Source: Bacteroidales bacterium (GTDB lineage Bacteria; Bacteroidota; Bacteroidia; Bacteroidales; JAAUTT01). From it: a stretch of 5,859 bases of DNA. Shown here in pieces: positions 1-5,740 of this stretch. A program made the position numbers and the translations under genes. The stretch's first letter is position 1, and the number at the start of each line of letters is the position of its first letter. The stretch spans positions 1 through 5,859 of the forward strand of contig JANXXY010000460.1 in NCBI GenBank assembly GCA_025350365.1. The letters run 5' to 3'. The notes under the pieces were generated by a model. The model did no database searches, was not told the origin of the DNA, and saw only the letters and a list, made by a program, of their open reading frames with translations.

Positions 1-1
1 T

Positions 2-253
2 GAGATTGACAGCAACCTGATAGAAAACTCAATTCGCCCGCTGGCACTTGGGCGTAAAAACTACCTTTTTGCGGGATCGCACGATGCCGCTAAAGATATT
101 GCCATGTTCTACAATTTTTTTACTATTTGCGCCAAAAACGACATCGACCCACAGAAATGGCTCACCTACGTCATCAAAAATATCAACGACACCAAAAATC
201 CTCAACTCAAATTTCTGCTCCCGCAATTTATCGATAAAAATTTGTTGGAGTAA
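2..253 (+). CDS. IS66-family transposase, C-terminal fragment (cut by window edge)
   Basis: An open frame enters from the left edge and runs 83 codons to TAA. It begins E-I-D-S-N-L-I-E-N-S-I-R-P and continues A-L-G-R-K-N-Y-L-F-A-G-S. This is the hallmark end of the IS66 DDE transposase catalytic domain; by family knowledge the Glu in the I-D-x-N-x-x-E stretch (residue 8 of the fragment) is the third catalytic acid. The rest (F-Y-N-F-F, then D-P-Q-K-W-L) matches the short IS66 C-terminal domain. The normal stop seems to be present, so the 3' end of the gene is intact; whether the rest is intact lies outside the window. The protein would cut and join IS66 ends. It is convergent with the outer-membrane channel gene and slightly richer in GC than the efflux genes, which fits a mobile element. 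Confidence 0.9.
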   Translation, partial: EIDSNLIENSIRPLALGRKNYLFAGSHDAAKDIAMFYNFFTICAKNDIDPQKWLTYVIKNINDTKNPQLKFLLPQFIDKNLLE

Positions 254-276
254 GACGGAGTTGGTGGGGTGCATAC
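254..276. repeat. probable right terminal inverted repeat of the IS66 element
   Basis: Directly after the transposase stop is a GC-richer stretch whose reverse complement starts GTATGCACCCCACC. IS66-family ends typically begin GTAAGC or similar and lie just beyond the last ORF, so this is the likely outer end, with base 276 as the last base of the element. An 8-base target duplication would then be 277-284 (GAATGAAC). The partner end and duplicate lie outside the window, so the boundary is inferred. Confidence 0.5.
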
Positions 277-289
277 GAATGAACTGATA

Positions 290-1624
290 TTAATAAAGTC
301 TATCCCCTATAGAGGCTTTAAGCTTATAAACATTCTGGATATACTCTACCTGTGATTTAAGCAGAGCTAGCTTGCTTTCTGATACAGCATTTGTAGCATC
401 AAGCAAATCAAGGTTGATAATACTTCCGGCTTTAAAGCTTATTTCTGCCAGAGCATAAGCTTCTTGTGCCTGGCTTAATTGTAGCTGGTCATTTTCTACT
501 TTTTTTAAAGAAGATTTTAGGATATTTATATTTTCGGTTACTTCGGTTGATATGTTGCGTTTGGCAATATCAATTTCAAGAGAAGAAGTGTTTATTGCTG
601 TTTTTTCCTGTTGCAGTGTATACTTAGTTTTTATTCCGTCAAAAATTTTAAATTTAAAACTGGCACCTATTGTATAATTAGCCTTTACAGCATTCAAATT
701 AGGCTCGTAACCATTTTTTCCACCACCGGAAGCAGTTAAGCTAATGACTGGATTATTCTGAGATTTGGCAACATTATATTTTAAGCTTGCGATTGAAGTT
801 TTTTCTCTCATTATAATTGTTTCATCACGATGTTCAAATGCATATGAAATGAGCGAATCAGAAGGGTGATCGGGTAGGTTAATTTCCAAATTTTGTTTAA
901 CATAGAAACGCGTATCTGCAGGTTGCCCCATCAAAGAATTGATTTCAGTAAGCAAGTTGTCCAGAGATGTCTTTAGTTCAATACCCTGTTTTTCAACAAC
1001 TGATATTTTTACTTTTGTACTGAGCACCTCATATTGCGTGGCTGAACCACTTTCTTTCTTTTTTACAATAAAATCGAGGTGTTCATTCAGTGTTTTTAAT
1101 TGTGCCTTATTGATTTTTATAGCTTCCTGTGAATAAACAACCCCATAATAGAGAGTTGTTACTGTTGTCGCAAGTTTTTGCTTTATTTGTTCAGCAGAAA
1201 GAGTACTGAGTTTTTTCATTTCGATGGACAACTTCACATTCTTTGCAGTTTTACCAAAGTCATAAACGGTTTCATTAATATTCAGGCTTCCGGAATAAAT
1301 ATCAACCGGGGCAAATTGAATTGACCCAAGTCCCGGCATTTCCATTTTATTGGCAGGACCAATATGTGAATATGAACTTGTAACATCAACTGTAGGATAA
1401 TAACCAGATTTAGCTATTCCAATACCAGCTTCCGCTGAAGCAATAGCCTCTTTCATTTCGCTAACAGAAGGGTGGTTTTCTACTACAATGTTTATAATTT
1501 TTGCAAGAGACAATGAATCGCCGGGCATTGTAATGTTATTTGTTTGCCCATAAATAGTGAAATTACAAGCAATGGCAAATACAATAATTAGTGCTGGTTT
1601 ACTATTAAATATTTGTTTTTTCAT
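290..1624 (-). CDS. TolC-family outer-membrane efflux channel
   Basis: 444-residue outer-membrane factor of the TolC/OEP family, the exit duct of a tripartite efflux pump. An N-terminal signal peptide is visible: basic M-K-K, a hydrophobic core at about residues 10-19 and a likely cut after I-Y-G near residue 26. The mature protein shows the two OEP repeats: helical coiled-coil stretches near 40-75 and 135-235, a Y-D-F-G-K beta segment near 121-125, its counterpart F-K-I-F-D-G at 325-330, and the second helical hairpin at 340-440. The stretch K-A-G-S-I-I-N-L-D-L-L-D-A near 398-410 is typical of the second repeat in Bacteroidota members. Length is normal for the family. It is the last gene of the pump operon, starting 4 bases after the MFS stop, so it is likely co-transcribed and translationally coupled. 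No clear Shine-Dalgarno is seen. The IS66 end lies 13 bases past its stop. Confidence 0.93.
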   Translation of the reverse strand: MKKQIFNSKPALIIVFAIACNFTIYGQTNNITMPGDSLSLAKIINIVVENHPSVSEMKEAIASAEAGIGIAKSGYYPTVDVTSSYSHIGPANKMEMPGLGSIQFAPVDIYSGSLNINETVYDFGKTAKNVKLSIEMKKLSTLSAEQIKQKLATTVTTLYYGVVYSQEAIKINKAQLKTLNEHLDFIVKKKESGSATQYEVLSTKVKISVVEKQGIELKTSLDNLLTEINSLMGQPADTRFYVKQNLEINLPDHPSDSLISYAFEHRDETIIMREKTSIASLKYNVAKSQNNPVISLTASGGGKNGYEPNLNAVKANYTIGASFKFKIFDGIKTKYTLQQEKTAINTSSLEIDIAKRNISTEVTENINILKSSLKKVENDQLQLSQAQEAYALAEISFKAGSIINLDLLDATNAVSESKLALLKSQVEYIQNVYKLKASIGDRLY

Positions 1625-1628
1625 TTTT

Positions 1629-3239
1629 TTAAAGTTTTTGAACTTTATCTTTTTTCTTATATATTAAAAATATTACTGGGATAGCTCCAAGTATTGATAC
1701 CAATGCTGCTAAAAAGAAATCATCGTCAATTCCTTGTATGTAAGCCTGTTTTTTCACGTTATTCACAATTTCCGATTGCCCTTGTTTTGATGCATTGGAA
1801 TATGAATATCCGGCATATTGTACAACCTGATTATTAATCCGATTTGTGGTATTAACATAAGCCTGAGCTTGTGGCTCGATTGCCCGACTGTACATTTGCG
1901 TGTGGTAAGTAGCTCTTGTAGTTAGTAAAGTAGCAAGAAGGGCTATTCCAAAGCTGGCGCCCACTTGTCGTAGAGTATTACTAATACCAGATGCCTGAGC
2001 CATTTTTTCGCGAGGAATTTGCGAAAACGATAAAGATTGTAAAGGAGCAAAAAGTAACCCCATTGAAAATCCCCTGAGATAGAGTGAAATCATAATAAAT
2101 GGCGTTTCGGTAAGATATGTAAGTGAGTAATTAAGATATAAGCTTAAAGCAAACAGAATGATACCAATTGCCAGTGGTATTTTAGGATTCATTTTGTCAG
2201 CAAGCTTTCCGGAAAATGGAGACATAATCCCCTGAACAATCCCTACCGGGAGAAAAACCGCTCCGGCCTGAACCGCTGTATAACCTAACGAAGTTTGCAA
2301 GTAAATTGGCAAAAGAAACATACTGCCGAAATTTCCAATCCCAAACACTAATGAAATAATGCTACACATTCCAAAATTGCGGTTGCCAAGCAAACTTAAA
2401 TCAATCAAGGGTTCACTAACAGTAAGTTCTGTAGTAATAAATACTGCCAACGCTATTATTGCTATAGCAAAACAAACCAGAATATAGGGTGCGGACCAAC
2501 CGGCAGAATTTGTTACAGCAGTTCCTTCTGATAAGGCATATAAGGTTACCGGCAGAAAAATGATAATAGAAATAAACCCAATTATGTCGAACTTTCGTAT
2601 TCTTTTATTCCTGTATTCATGCTGGATAATGAATGTAGCAGCCAGACCAATGATACCTAAGGGGATGTTTACGCCAAAGATAAAAGGCCAACTGAATGTA
2701 TCAATGAGGTACCCACCAATTAGAGGGCCAAAAGACAGAGATGCAGCAGAGGCAATACCCCAGAAGCCTAAAGCCATACCTAATTGTTTTTTAGGAAATT
2801 CGCGCATTACAATAGCTGCCCCTACCGGTTGAATAACTCCTGCACCAAAACCCTGAATGACCCTCGACAATATCAACATATTTTCATTTGTTGATATACC
2901 GCAAAGTAATGAGCCCATTGTAAAGAGTGACAATCCAATAAAATACATTCGTTTATAGCCAAATTTATCAGCCAACCAACCAGAGATGGGTAGCGCAACG
3001 GCCATCGCTAACATATATATGGTTATTATCCATTCTGCTTTGTCAATGCCAATACCAAATGAAGCCATGATTTTTGGCAAGCCAACATTTACAACCGTTG
3101 CATCAAGAACCGCCATAAAAGTTCCAATCATGACATTAGCCAATATTATCCACTTATAACTTTCATTTCTTGGATGCCATGCGGAATTCCTGTTTCTAAG
3201 GAGTTTCCTGATTTTATGGAGTATTGAAATTGTTCTCAT
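1629..3239 (-). CDS. emrB: EmrB/QacA-type DHA2 family MFS multidrug transporter
   Basis: 536-residue inner-membrane drug:proton antiporter of the 14-helix DHA2 group; it supplies the energy for the pump. Visible motifs: L-D-A-T-V-V-N-V-G-L-P in the first helix (about 45-55); motif A, G-W-L-A-D-K-F-G-Y-K-R, in the loop after helix 2 (87-97); R-V-I-Q-G-F-G-A-G in helix 4 (126-134); antiporter motif C ending G-P-L-I-G-G-Y-L in helix 5 (171-178); a second A-like loop G-K-L-A-D-K-M (344-350); and N-T-L-R-Q-V-G-A-S-F-G (421-431). A long polar loop at about 441-505 precedes the last helix, as is usual in EmrB-like proteins. The N-terminus carries about 30 extra, mostly basic residues before the first helix; the start is kept because it sits 4 bases after the fusion-protein stop. 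Drug specificity cannot be read from sequence. The symbol denotes the family, not proven orthology to E. coli EmrB. Confidence 0.93.
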   Translation of the reverse strand: MRTISILHKIRKLLRNRNSAWHPRNESYKWIILANVMIGTFMAVLDATVVNVGLPKIMASFGIGIDKAEWIITIYMLAMAVALPISGWLADKFGYKRMYFIGLSLFTMGSLLCGISTNENMLILSRVIQGFGAGVIQPVGAAIVMREFPKKQLGMALGFWGIASAASLSFGPLIGGYLIDTFSWPFIFGVNIPLGIIGLAATFIIQHEYRNKRIRKFDIIGFISIIIFLPVTLYALSEGTAVTNSAGWSAPYILVCFAIAIIALAVFITTELTVSEPLIDLSLLGNRNFGMCSIISLVFGIGNFGSMFLLPIYLQTSLGYTAVQAGAVFLPVGIVQGIMSPFSGKLADKMNPKIPLAIGIILFALSLYLNYSLTYLTETPFIMISLYLRGFSMGLLFAPLQSLSFSQIPREKMAQASGISNTLRQVGASFGIALLATLLTTRATYHTQMYSRAIEPQAQAYVNTTNRINNQVVQYAGYSYSNASKQGQSEIVNNVKKQAYIQGIDDDFFLAALVSILGAIPVIFLIYKKKDKVQKL

Positions 3240-3243
3240 AAAG

Positions 3244-4257
3244 TTATTTTATTATTTTAAGGACAACTGACATCCCAGCTTTAAATCTGAACGATGAAGC
3301 AGGTTTGCCATCTTCACTATTTTCTATTGATATTTTAACGGGAACACGCTGAGTAACTTTGGTGAAATTGCCAGAAGCATTATTAGGGGCAATTAGCGAA
3401 AACTTAGAAGCTGTATTGGAGCCTATGTCAATTATTTTTCCGGTGAAAGTAACCCCTGAAAATGCATCAACACTGATTCTGACTTCTAGCCCTATGTTGA
3501 TTTTGTCTATTTTGGTTTCTTCCAGATAGGTCATTACCCAGAATTTTTTATTATTGGTGATTGTAAAAACCGACTGGCCAGTGGCAGTAACATCACCTGG
3601 GAGCAACCATCGTTTTGCAATAATACCATCCATAAAAGCGTACAATTTTGTGTTTTTTAATTGCGATTCGGCCAATGCCACCTGAGCTTCGGCACTTTTA
3701 ACAGCTGAAGCAGAACTTTGAATTTTGGCTTTTGAAACTTCAAGCGCTATTTGTGCCGCTTCAAATTGAGCCTGAGTAGTTTCAAGGAATCGTTTGGAAT
3801 GGTCGAAGGTTTCCTTGGTTATCACATTATTGTCGAATTGAAATTTCGCCCTGTTAAAATCTTCCTGAGATTTTACAAGACTTATTTTCAAAACCTTCAC
3901 GCTTTCCTCGTCATATTTGTAAGAAGCTTCTGTTTGGGCCTTTGAAGCAATAGCTTGGTCTTTTTGAGCAATTACTTGATTTTTTTGTGCCTGCAAATCC
4001 ACACTGTCTAATTCTGCCAATAACATCCCTTTTTTTACTGAATCGCCTTCAACAACATATTCAGCAATGATTCGTCCGGGGATTTTTGAACTAACAGAAA
4101 CGTTGTCTGATTCAATATAGGCATCATCTGTAGAAATGTATTTGGAATAGTTACTATACCAAATGCATCCGATGATAATAACTACAGCAACTACAATTAA
4201 CATTGGAATGTACTTTTTGTAGTTTTTCTTTTCCGAAGTGCTTGTTTGATTTTCCAT
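3244..4257 (-). CDS. emrA: EmrA/HlyD-type membrane fusion (periplasmic adaptor) protein
   Basis: 337-residue adaptor that links the inner-membrane MFS pump to the outer-membrane channel. A short basic cytoplasmic tail is followed by one membrane anchor at about residues 17-34. Then comes the family hallmark S-T-D-D-A-Y-I-E-S-D (42-51) and the first half of the lipoyl domain, with K-I-P-G-R-I (58-63) and V-V-E-G-D-S-V-K-K-G (68-77). A long Ala/Gln/Lys-rich alpha-helical hairpin (about 85-200) precedes the second lipoyl half, D-G-I-I-A-K-R-W-L-L-P-G-D-V (210-223), and the beta-barrel domain. The C-terminal stretch N-N-A-S-G-N-F-T-K-V-T-Q-R-V-P-V (292-307) is characteristic of the EmrA branch. 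It is the first gene of the pump operon; the 5' region carries two candidate TetR operators. No Shine-Dalgarno is visible before the ATG. Confidence 0.93.
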   Translation of the reverse strand: MENQTSTSEKKNYKKYIPMLIVVAVVIIIGCIWYSNYSKYISTDDAYIESDNVSVSSKIPGRIIAEYVVEGDSVKKGMLLAELDSVDLQAQKNQVIAQKDQAIASKAQTEASYKYDEESVKVLKISLVKSQEDFNRAKFQFDNNVITKETFDHSKRFLETTQAQFEAAQIALEVSKAKIQSSASAVKSAEAQVALAESQLKNTKLYAFMDGIIAKRWLLPGDVTATGQSVFTITNNKKFWVMTYLEETKIDKINIGLEVRISVDAFSGVTFTGKIIDIGSNTASKFSLIAPNNASGNFTKVTQRVPVKISIENSEDGKPASSFRFKAGMSVVLKIIK

Positions 4258-4298
4258 GATACTTGTCTTTTTAATATAAAATAATTATGTGACTTATT

Positions 4299-4311
4299 AT
4301 AACAATGTTAT
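4299..4311. promoter_or_regulatory. candidate TetR operator, copy proximal to the pump operon
   Basis: Perfect inverted repeat ATAACA-A-TGTTAT, centred at base 4305 and 42 bases before the adaptor start codon. The 18-base stretch ATAACAATGTTATTTTTT (4299-4316) is identical to one in front of the tetR gene at 5645-5662. An identical palindrome before the regulator and before a neighbouring operon is the usual sign of a shared operator. Binding by this TetR protein is inferred. Confidence 0.65.
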
Positions 4312-4313
4312 TT

Positions 4314-4346
4314 TTTTGATAAAAAAATATTGGTTTTACAACCAAA
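4314..4346 (-). promoter_or_regulatory. weak candidate promoter of the efflux operon
   Basis: On the minus strand TTTG (4343-4346) is followed after 21 bases by TATCAAAA (4314-4321). This only loosely resembles the Bacteroidota sigma consensus (TTTG near -33, TAnnTTTG near -7). The palindrome at 4299-4311 would then lie at the transcription start, a sensible position for repression. The -7 match is poor and the call is tentative. Confidence 0.2.
4330..4345. repeat. short inverted repeat in the efflux operon leader
   Basis: TTGGTT and AACCAA form a perfect 6-base inverted repeat around a 4-base spacer (TTAC). It lies between the two candidate TetR operators. It could be a small hairpin or a protein site; nothing else in the window matches it. 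Confidence 0.35.
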
Positions 4347-4381
4347 TACTTGTGAGAGAAGCTATTTTTATATTTCTATAT

Positions 4382-4393
4382 AATTACGTAATT
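4382..4393. repeat. perfect 12-base palindrome AATTACGTAATT
   Basis: AATTACGTAATT reads the same on both strands and lies 11 bases from the centre of the distal TetR-like site. It could be part of a binding site for a second regulator, or chance in AT-rich DNA. No second full copy is seen in the window. Confidence 0.3.
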
Positions 4394-4398
4394 TTACA

Positions 4399-4409
4399 TA
4401 ACATTGTTA
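4399..4409. promoter_or_regulatory. candidate TetR operator, copy distal to the pump operon
   Basis: Inverted repeat TAACA-T-TGTTA, centred at base 4404 and exactly 99 bases from the centre of the proximal copy. Its core is the same as the other two copies, read from the opposite strand, but symmetry stops at 5-base arms, so it may be a weaker site. Two sites on one leader could allow cooperative binding or looping. Confidence 0.5.
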
Positions 4410-4431
4410 CATTTAAAGTAAAAAAATAAAA

Positions 4432-4459
4432 ACTAACCCAAAGCATCAGTCAATGCTTT
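4432..4459 (-). terminator. possible terminator after the ABC remnant
   Basis: Read on the minus strand, AAAGCAT and ATGCTTT (4459-4453 and 4446-4440) form a 7-base stem with a 6-base loop. The following sequence is GGGTTAG and then T-rich. This would end transcription coming from the tetR/ABC unit before the efflux leader. The stem is AT-rich and the T run begins several bases late, so the call is weak. Confidence 0.3.
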
Positions 4460-4534
4460 ATGTTCCGGGAGGAGAGTGAGAGCTTGTCATACGCTATGGT
4501 TTATGATGTTTAATTGATTTGTAAAGGCTTTTTA

Positions 4535-4641
4535 TTAATGCTTATGCCTAAATGTCTTGACCTTTGAAAAATCGGCACTGCTTAACCTTTTTACACATAA
4601 AGTGAAAAAGATTACACACATAATAAGTATTATAAGCAGAC
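4535..4641 (-). pseudogene. C-terminal remnant of a probable ABC-2 type permease
   Basis: A frame offset from the ATPase remnant runs about 34 codons to TAA with no start of its own. It reads as a hydrophobic helix (L-L-I-I-L-I-M-C-V-I-F-F-T-L-C-V), then K-R-L-S-S-A-D-F-S-K-V-K and a basic tail ending H-K-H. A last membrane helix followed by a short positive cytoplasmic tail is how ABC-2 permeases commonly end, and the permease gene normally follows the ATPase gene directly. I infer that this is the end of the partner permease, left by a deletion whose junction is near base 4640. Without homologues the identity stays provisional; chance hydrophobicity in AT-rich DNA is the alternative. Confidence 0.5.
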
Positions 4642-4875
4642 TTCCCTGACTTTTTCTTTTTGGTGGGTAACGTCATTACCATTGATTCTTAATTCTCCAT
4701 GTGTTTTTTCCTGGATGGTGCAAAGTGTATTTATGGTAGTGCTTTTGCCTGCGCCATTAGGGCCAAGGAAAGCAAAAATGGAACCTTGTTCAACATTAAA
4801 CGATATGTCATTGACCGCTGTAAAATCGCCAAAACATTTTGTAAAATTTTTAACCTCAATACTATTCGTATTCAC
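4630..4875 (-). pseudogene. truncated ABC transporter ATP-binding protein (N-terminal fragment)
   Basis: 81 codons from a GTG start to TAA, with 77-78 recognisable as the N-terminus of a multidrug-type ABC ATPase (usual length roughly 300 residues). Visible: I-E-V-K-N-F-T-K with F-G-D-F-T-A-V-N-D-I-S-F, the Walker A loop G-P-N-G-A-G-K-S-T (38-46), then G-E-L-R-I-N-G-N-D-V near 60-69. The frame departs from the family right after K-V-R-E (residues 75-78), where G-I-V-F-Q and the Q-loop would be expected. The Q-loop, signature motif, Walker B and H-loop are all missing, so it cannot hydrolyse ATP. The GTG start is supported by a strong ribosome site, AGGAAGGAG, about 7 bases upstream, unlike the other genes here. 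It follows tetR and a small ORF and was probably the ATPase of a TetR-controlled exporter. Confidence 0.85.
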
Positions 4876-4881
4876 AATATA

Positions 4882-4890
4882 ACTCCTTCC
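4882..4890 (-). promoter_or_regulatory. strong ribosome binding site of the ABC ATPase remnant
   Basis: On the minus strand the purine-rich stretch GGAAGGAG lies about 7 bases before the GTG at 4875. It supports GTG as the true start. No other gene in the window has a comparable Shine-Dalgarno, which may point to a different origin for the ABC unit. Confidence 0.6.
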
Positions 4891-4903
4891 TTTCTGTATT
4901 AAT

Positions 4904-5032
4904 TTAAATTTTAATAATCAGGCGTTTTATTCTCAGAATTTTCCTGACTTGGGGAAAATCTCTTGTTTCAGCCCAAAAATGATGTTGTTCGCGCAAACCT
5001 TCTGAAAACTTTTCACGTTGTTCAGGTGTCAT
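4904..5032 (-). CDS. small hypothetical protein between tetR and the ABC remnant
   Basis: A 42-codon ATG-to-TAA frame in the gap between tetR and the ABC ATPase, on the same strand. It starts 9 bases after the tetR stop and ends 28 bases before the ATPase start, so it would sit inside the same transcript. The product is charged and hydrophilic: M-T-P-E-Q-R-E-K-F-S-E-G-L-R-E, then H-H-F-W-A-E-T-R-D-F, and a basic, hydrophobic tail ending R-L-I-I-K-I. There is no signal peptide or membrane segment. I do not recognise the family. The regular placement and protein-like composition favour a real gene, but it could be a decayed fragment of a larger one or chance. Confidence 0.4.
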   Translation of the reverse strand: MTPEQREKFSEGLREQHHFWAETRDFPQVRKILRIKRLIIKI

Positions 5033-5041
5033 AATATTTCA

Positions 5042-5617
5042 TTATGAAGTAATACTCAAAATAAAGCGGTTTATAAACTCTATATATTGTTCACGTGGCT
5101 TTACAGATAATTGATCTTCTTTAAAATTCAAGGTAAGATTAATTGTTCCCTGACGTAAACATATCCAGTTTAATATTATGGAGTCGACCTCTTCTTTACT
5201 TTTTCCTGTCAATTTAATAAATAGTTCAATTATATTAAACATCCCTTTGCTTGCAAATTCGCCAGTTGGTTTTTCAAAGCTAAACATCAACTGATATAAT
5301 TCCTTGTTGTTTTGAGCAAAATCCCAACTAATAAGTGATAATTTTAACAGTTGTTCTTGAGGTTCAAGCTCTTCGGATAATACTTTTTCGGATTGCTTAT
5401 AAAGCTTCTGAAATCCGAAATTTGTAATTTCACGCAAAAGCGCTTCCTTATTTTCAAAATGCTCATAAACAATTGAGGTTGTATATTCAATTGCTTCAGA
5501 AATTCTGCGAATGGTAACCGCTTGCCAATTTTCGGCAATTGCTATATCTAAAGCAGCTTTCAGAATACGGCTTTTGGTATTCTCCTTTTCGCGCATTTTT
5601 CGTTCTAAGTGACCCAT
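5042..5617 (-). CDS. TetR/AcrR-family transcriptional repressor
   Basis: 191-residue regulator. The N-terminal TetR DNA-binding domain covers about residues 15-62, with R-I-L-K-A-A-L-D-I-A in helix 1 and a helix-turn-helix at about 35-54 (T-I-R-R-I-S-E-A-I-E-Y-T-T-S-I-V-Y-E-H-F), followed by the usual E-N-K-E-A-L-L. The C-terminal half is all helical and looks like the WHG-type ligand-binding domain: F-A-Q-N-N-K-E-L-Y-Q-L-M-F near 100-112 and W-I-C-L-R-Q-G near 151-157, where that family often has W-x-x-x-H-G. It would sense a small hydrophobic or drug-like ligand and release its operator. The first ATG is taken; a second Met at residue 8 (base 5596) is an equally typical TetR start. Palindromes before this gene and before the efflux operon suggest that it controls both. 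Confidence 0.92.
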   Translation of the reverse strand: MGHLERKMREKENTKSRILKAALDIAIAENWQAVTIRRISEAIEYTTSIVYEHFENKEALLREITNFGFQKLYKQSEKVLSEELEPQEQLLKLSLISWDFAQNNKELYQLMFSFEKPTGEFASKGMFNIIELFIKLTGKSKEEVDSIILNWICLRQGTINLTLNFKEDQLSVKPREQYIEFINRFILSITS

Positions 5618-5639
5618 TTAGTAAATATAATATTATGAT

Positions 5640-5672
5640 GTAAAATAACAATGTTATTTTTTAATACGCAAA
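5640..5672 (-). promoter_or_regulatory. weak candidate promoter of tetR
   Basis: On the minus strand TTTG (5669-5672) is followed after 21 bases by TATTTTAC (5640-5647), a partial match to the Bacteroidota TTTG / TAnnTTTG promoter. The operator palindrome at 5642-5660 overlaps the -7 element, which would give autorepression. The match is imperfect and the spacing is on the long side. Confidence 0.25.
5642..5660. promoter_or_regulatory. candidate TetR operator, autoregulatory copy
   Basis: Perfect 19-base inverted repeat AAAATAACA-A-TGTTATTTT with 9-base arms, 25 bases before the tetR start codon. It is the longest and most symmetric of three copies in the window, and its core ATAACAATGTTATTTTTT recurs exactly before the efflux operon. 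The position just upstream of a tetR gene is typical of an autoregulatory operator. That this protein binds it is inferred. Confidence 0.7.
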
Positions 5673-5703
5673 TTATTTGTCAAAATAAAATTGTCATACT
5701 TAT

Positions 5704-5731
5704 GTATTAGGAAATTTAAGACATCCAATAC
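5704..5731. repeat. imperfect inverted repeat after the right-edge gene
   Basis: GTATTAGGA and TCCAATAC pair over 8 bases with one bulged base around an 11-base loop. It lies 9 bases past the stop of the right-edge ORF. It could be a weak transcription end for that gene or an element boundary. There is no T run, so it is not called a terminator. Confidence 0.3.
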
Positions 5732-5740
5732 TCACGTAAT

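Noticed and set aside
48..287. Plus-strand ATG frame and its minus-strand counterpart over the first 280 bases
   Set aside because: Both are out of frame with the clear IS66 transposase end at 2-253 and their translations look like shadow frames.
939..1136. Plus-strand 65-codon ORF inside the outer-membrane channel gene
   Set aside because: Antisense shadow of a confidently identified gene; no promoter or protein-like pattern.
2560..2832. Plus-strand 90-codon ORF inside the MFS gene
   Set aside because: Antisense to conserved transporter motifs; explained by the codon use of the real gene.
4260..4440. Possible CRISPR or tandem-repeat array, suggested by repeated palindromes
   Set aside because: Only two short operator-like copies, no regular repeat-spacer pattern and no cas genes.
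4460..4513. Plus-strand 17-codon ATG frame after the hairpin, with a GGAGGAG stretch in it
   Set aside because: Too short, the GGAGGAG lies after the ATG rather than before it, and there is no other sign of coding. The stretch is GC-richer than its surroundings and may be scar DNA.
4258..4534. Possible riboswitch or tRNA in the efflux leader
   Set aside because: Too AT-rich, without a cloverleaf or any aptamer fold I can recognise; the palindromes are better read as operator sites.
4682..4902. Two overlapping plus-strand ORFs opposite the ABC ATPase remnant
   Set aside because: Antisense shadows of the Walker A region; the minus-strand frame has the family motifs and a strong ribosome site.
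5344..5538. Second minus-strand ORF inside tetR
   Set aside because: Alternative-frame shadow of the TetR coding sequence.
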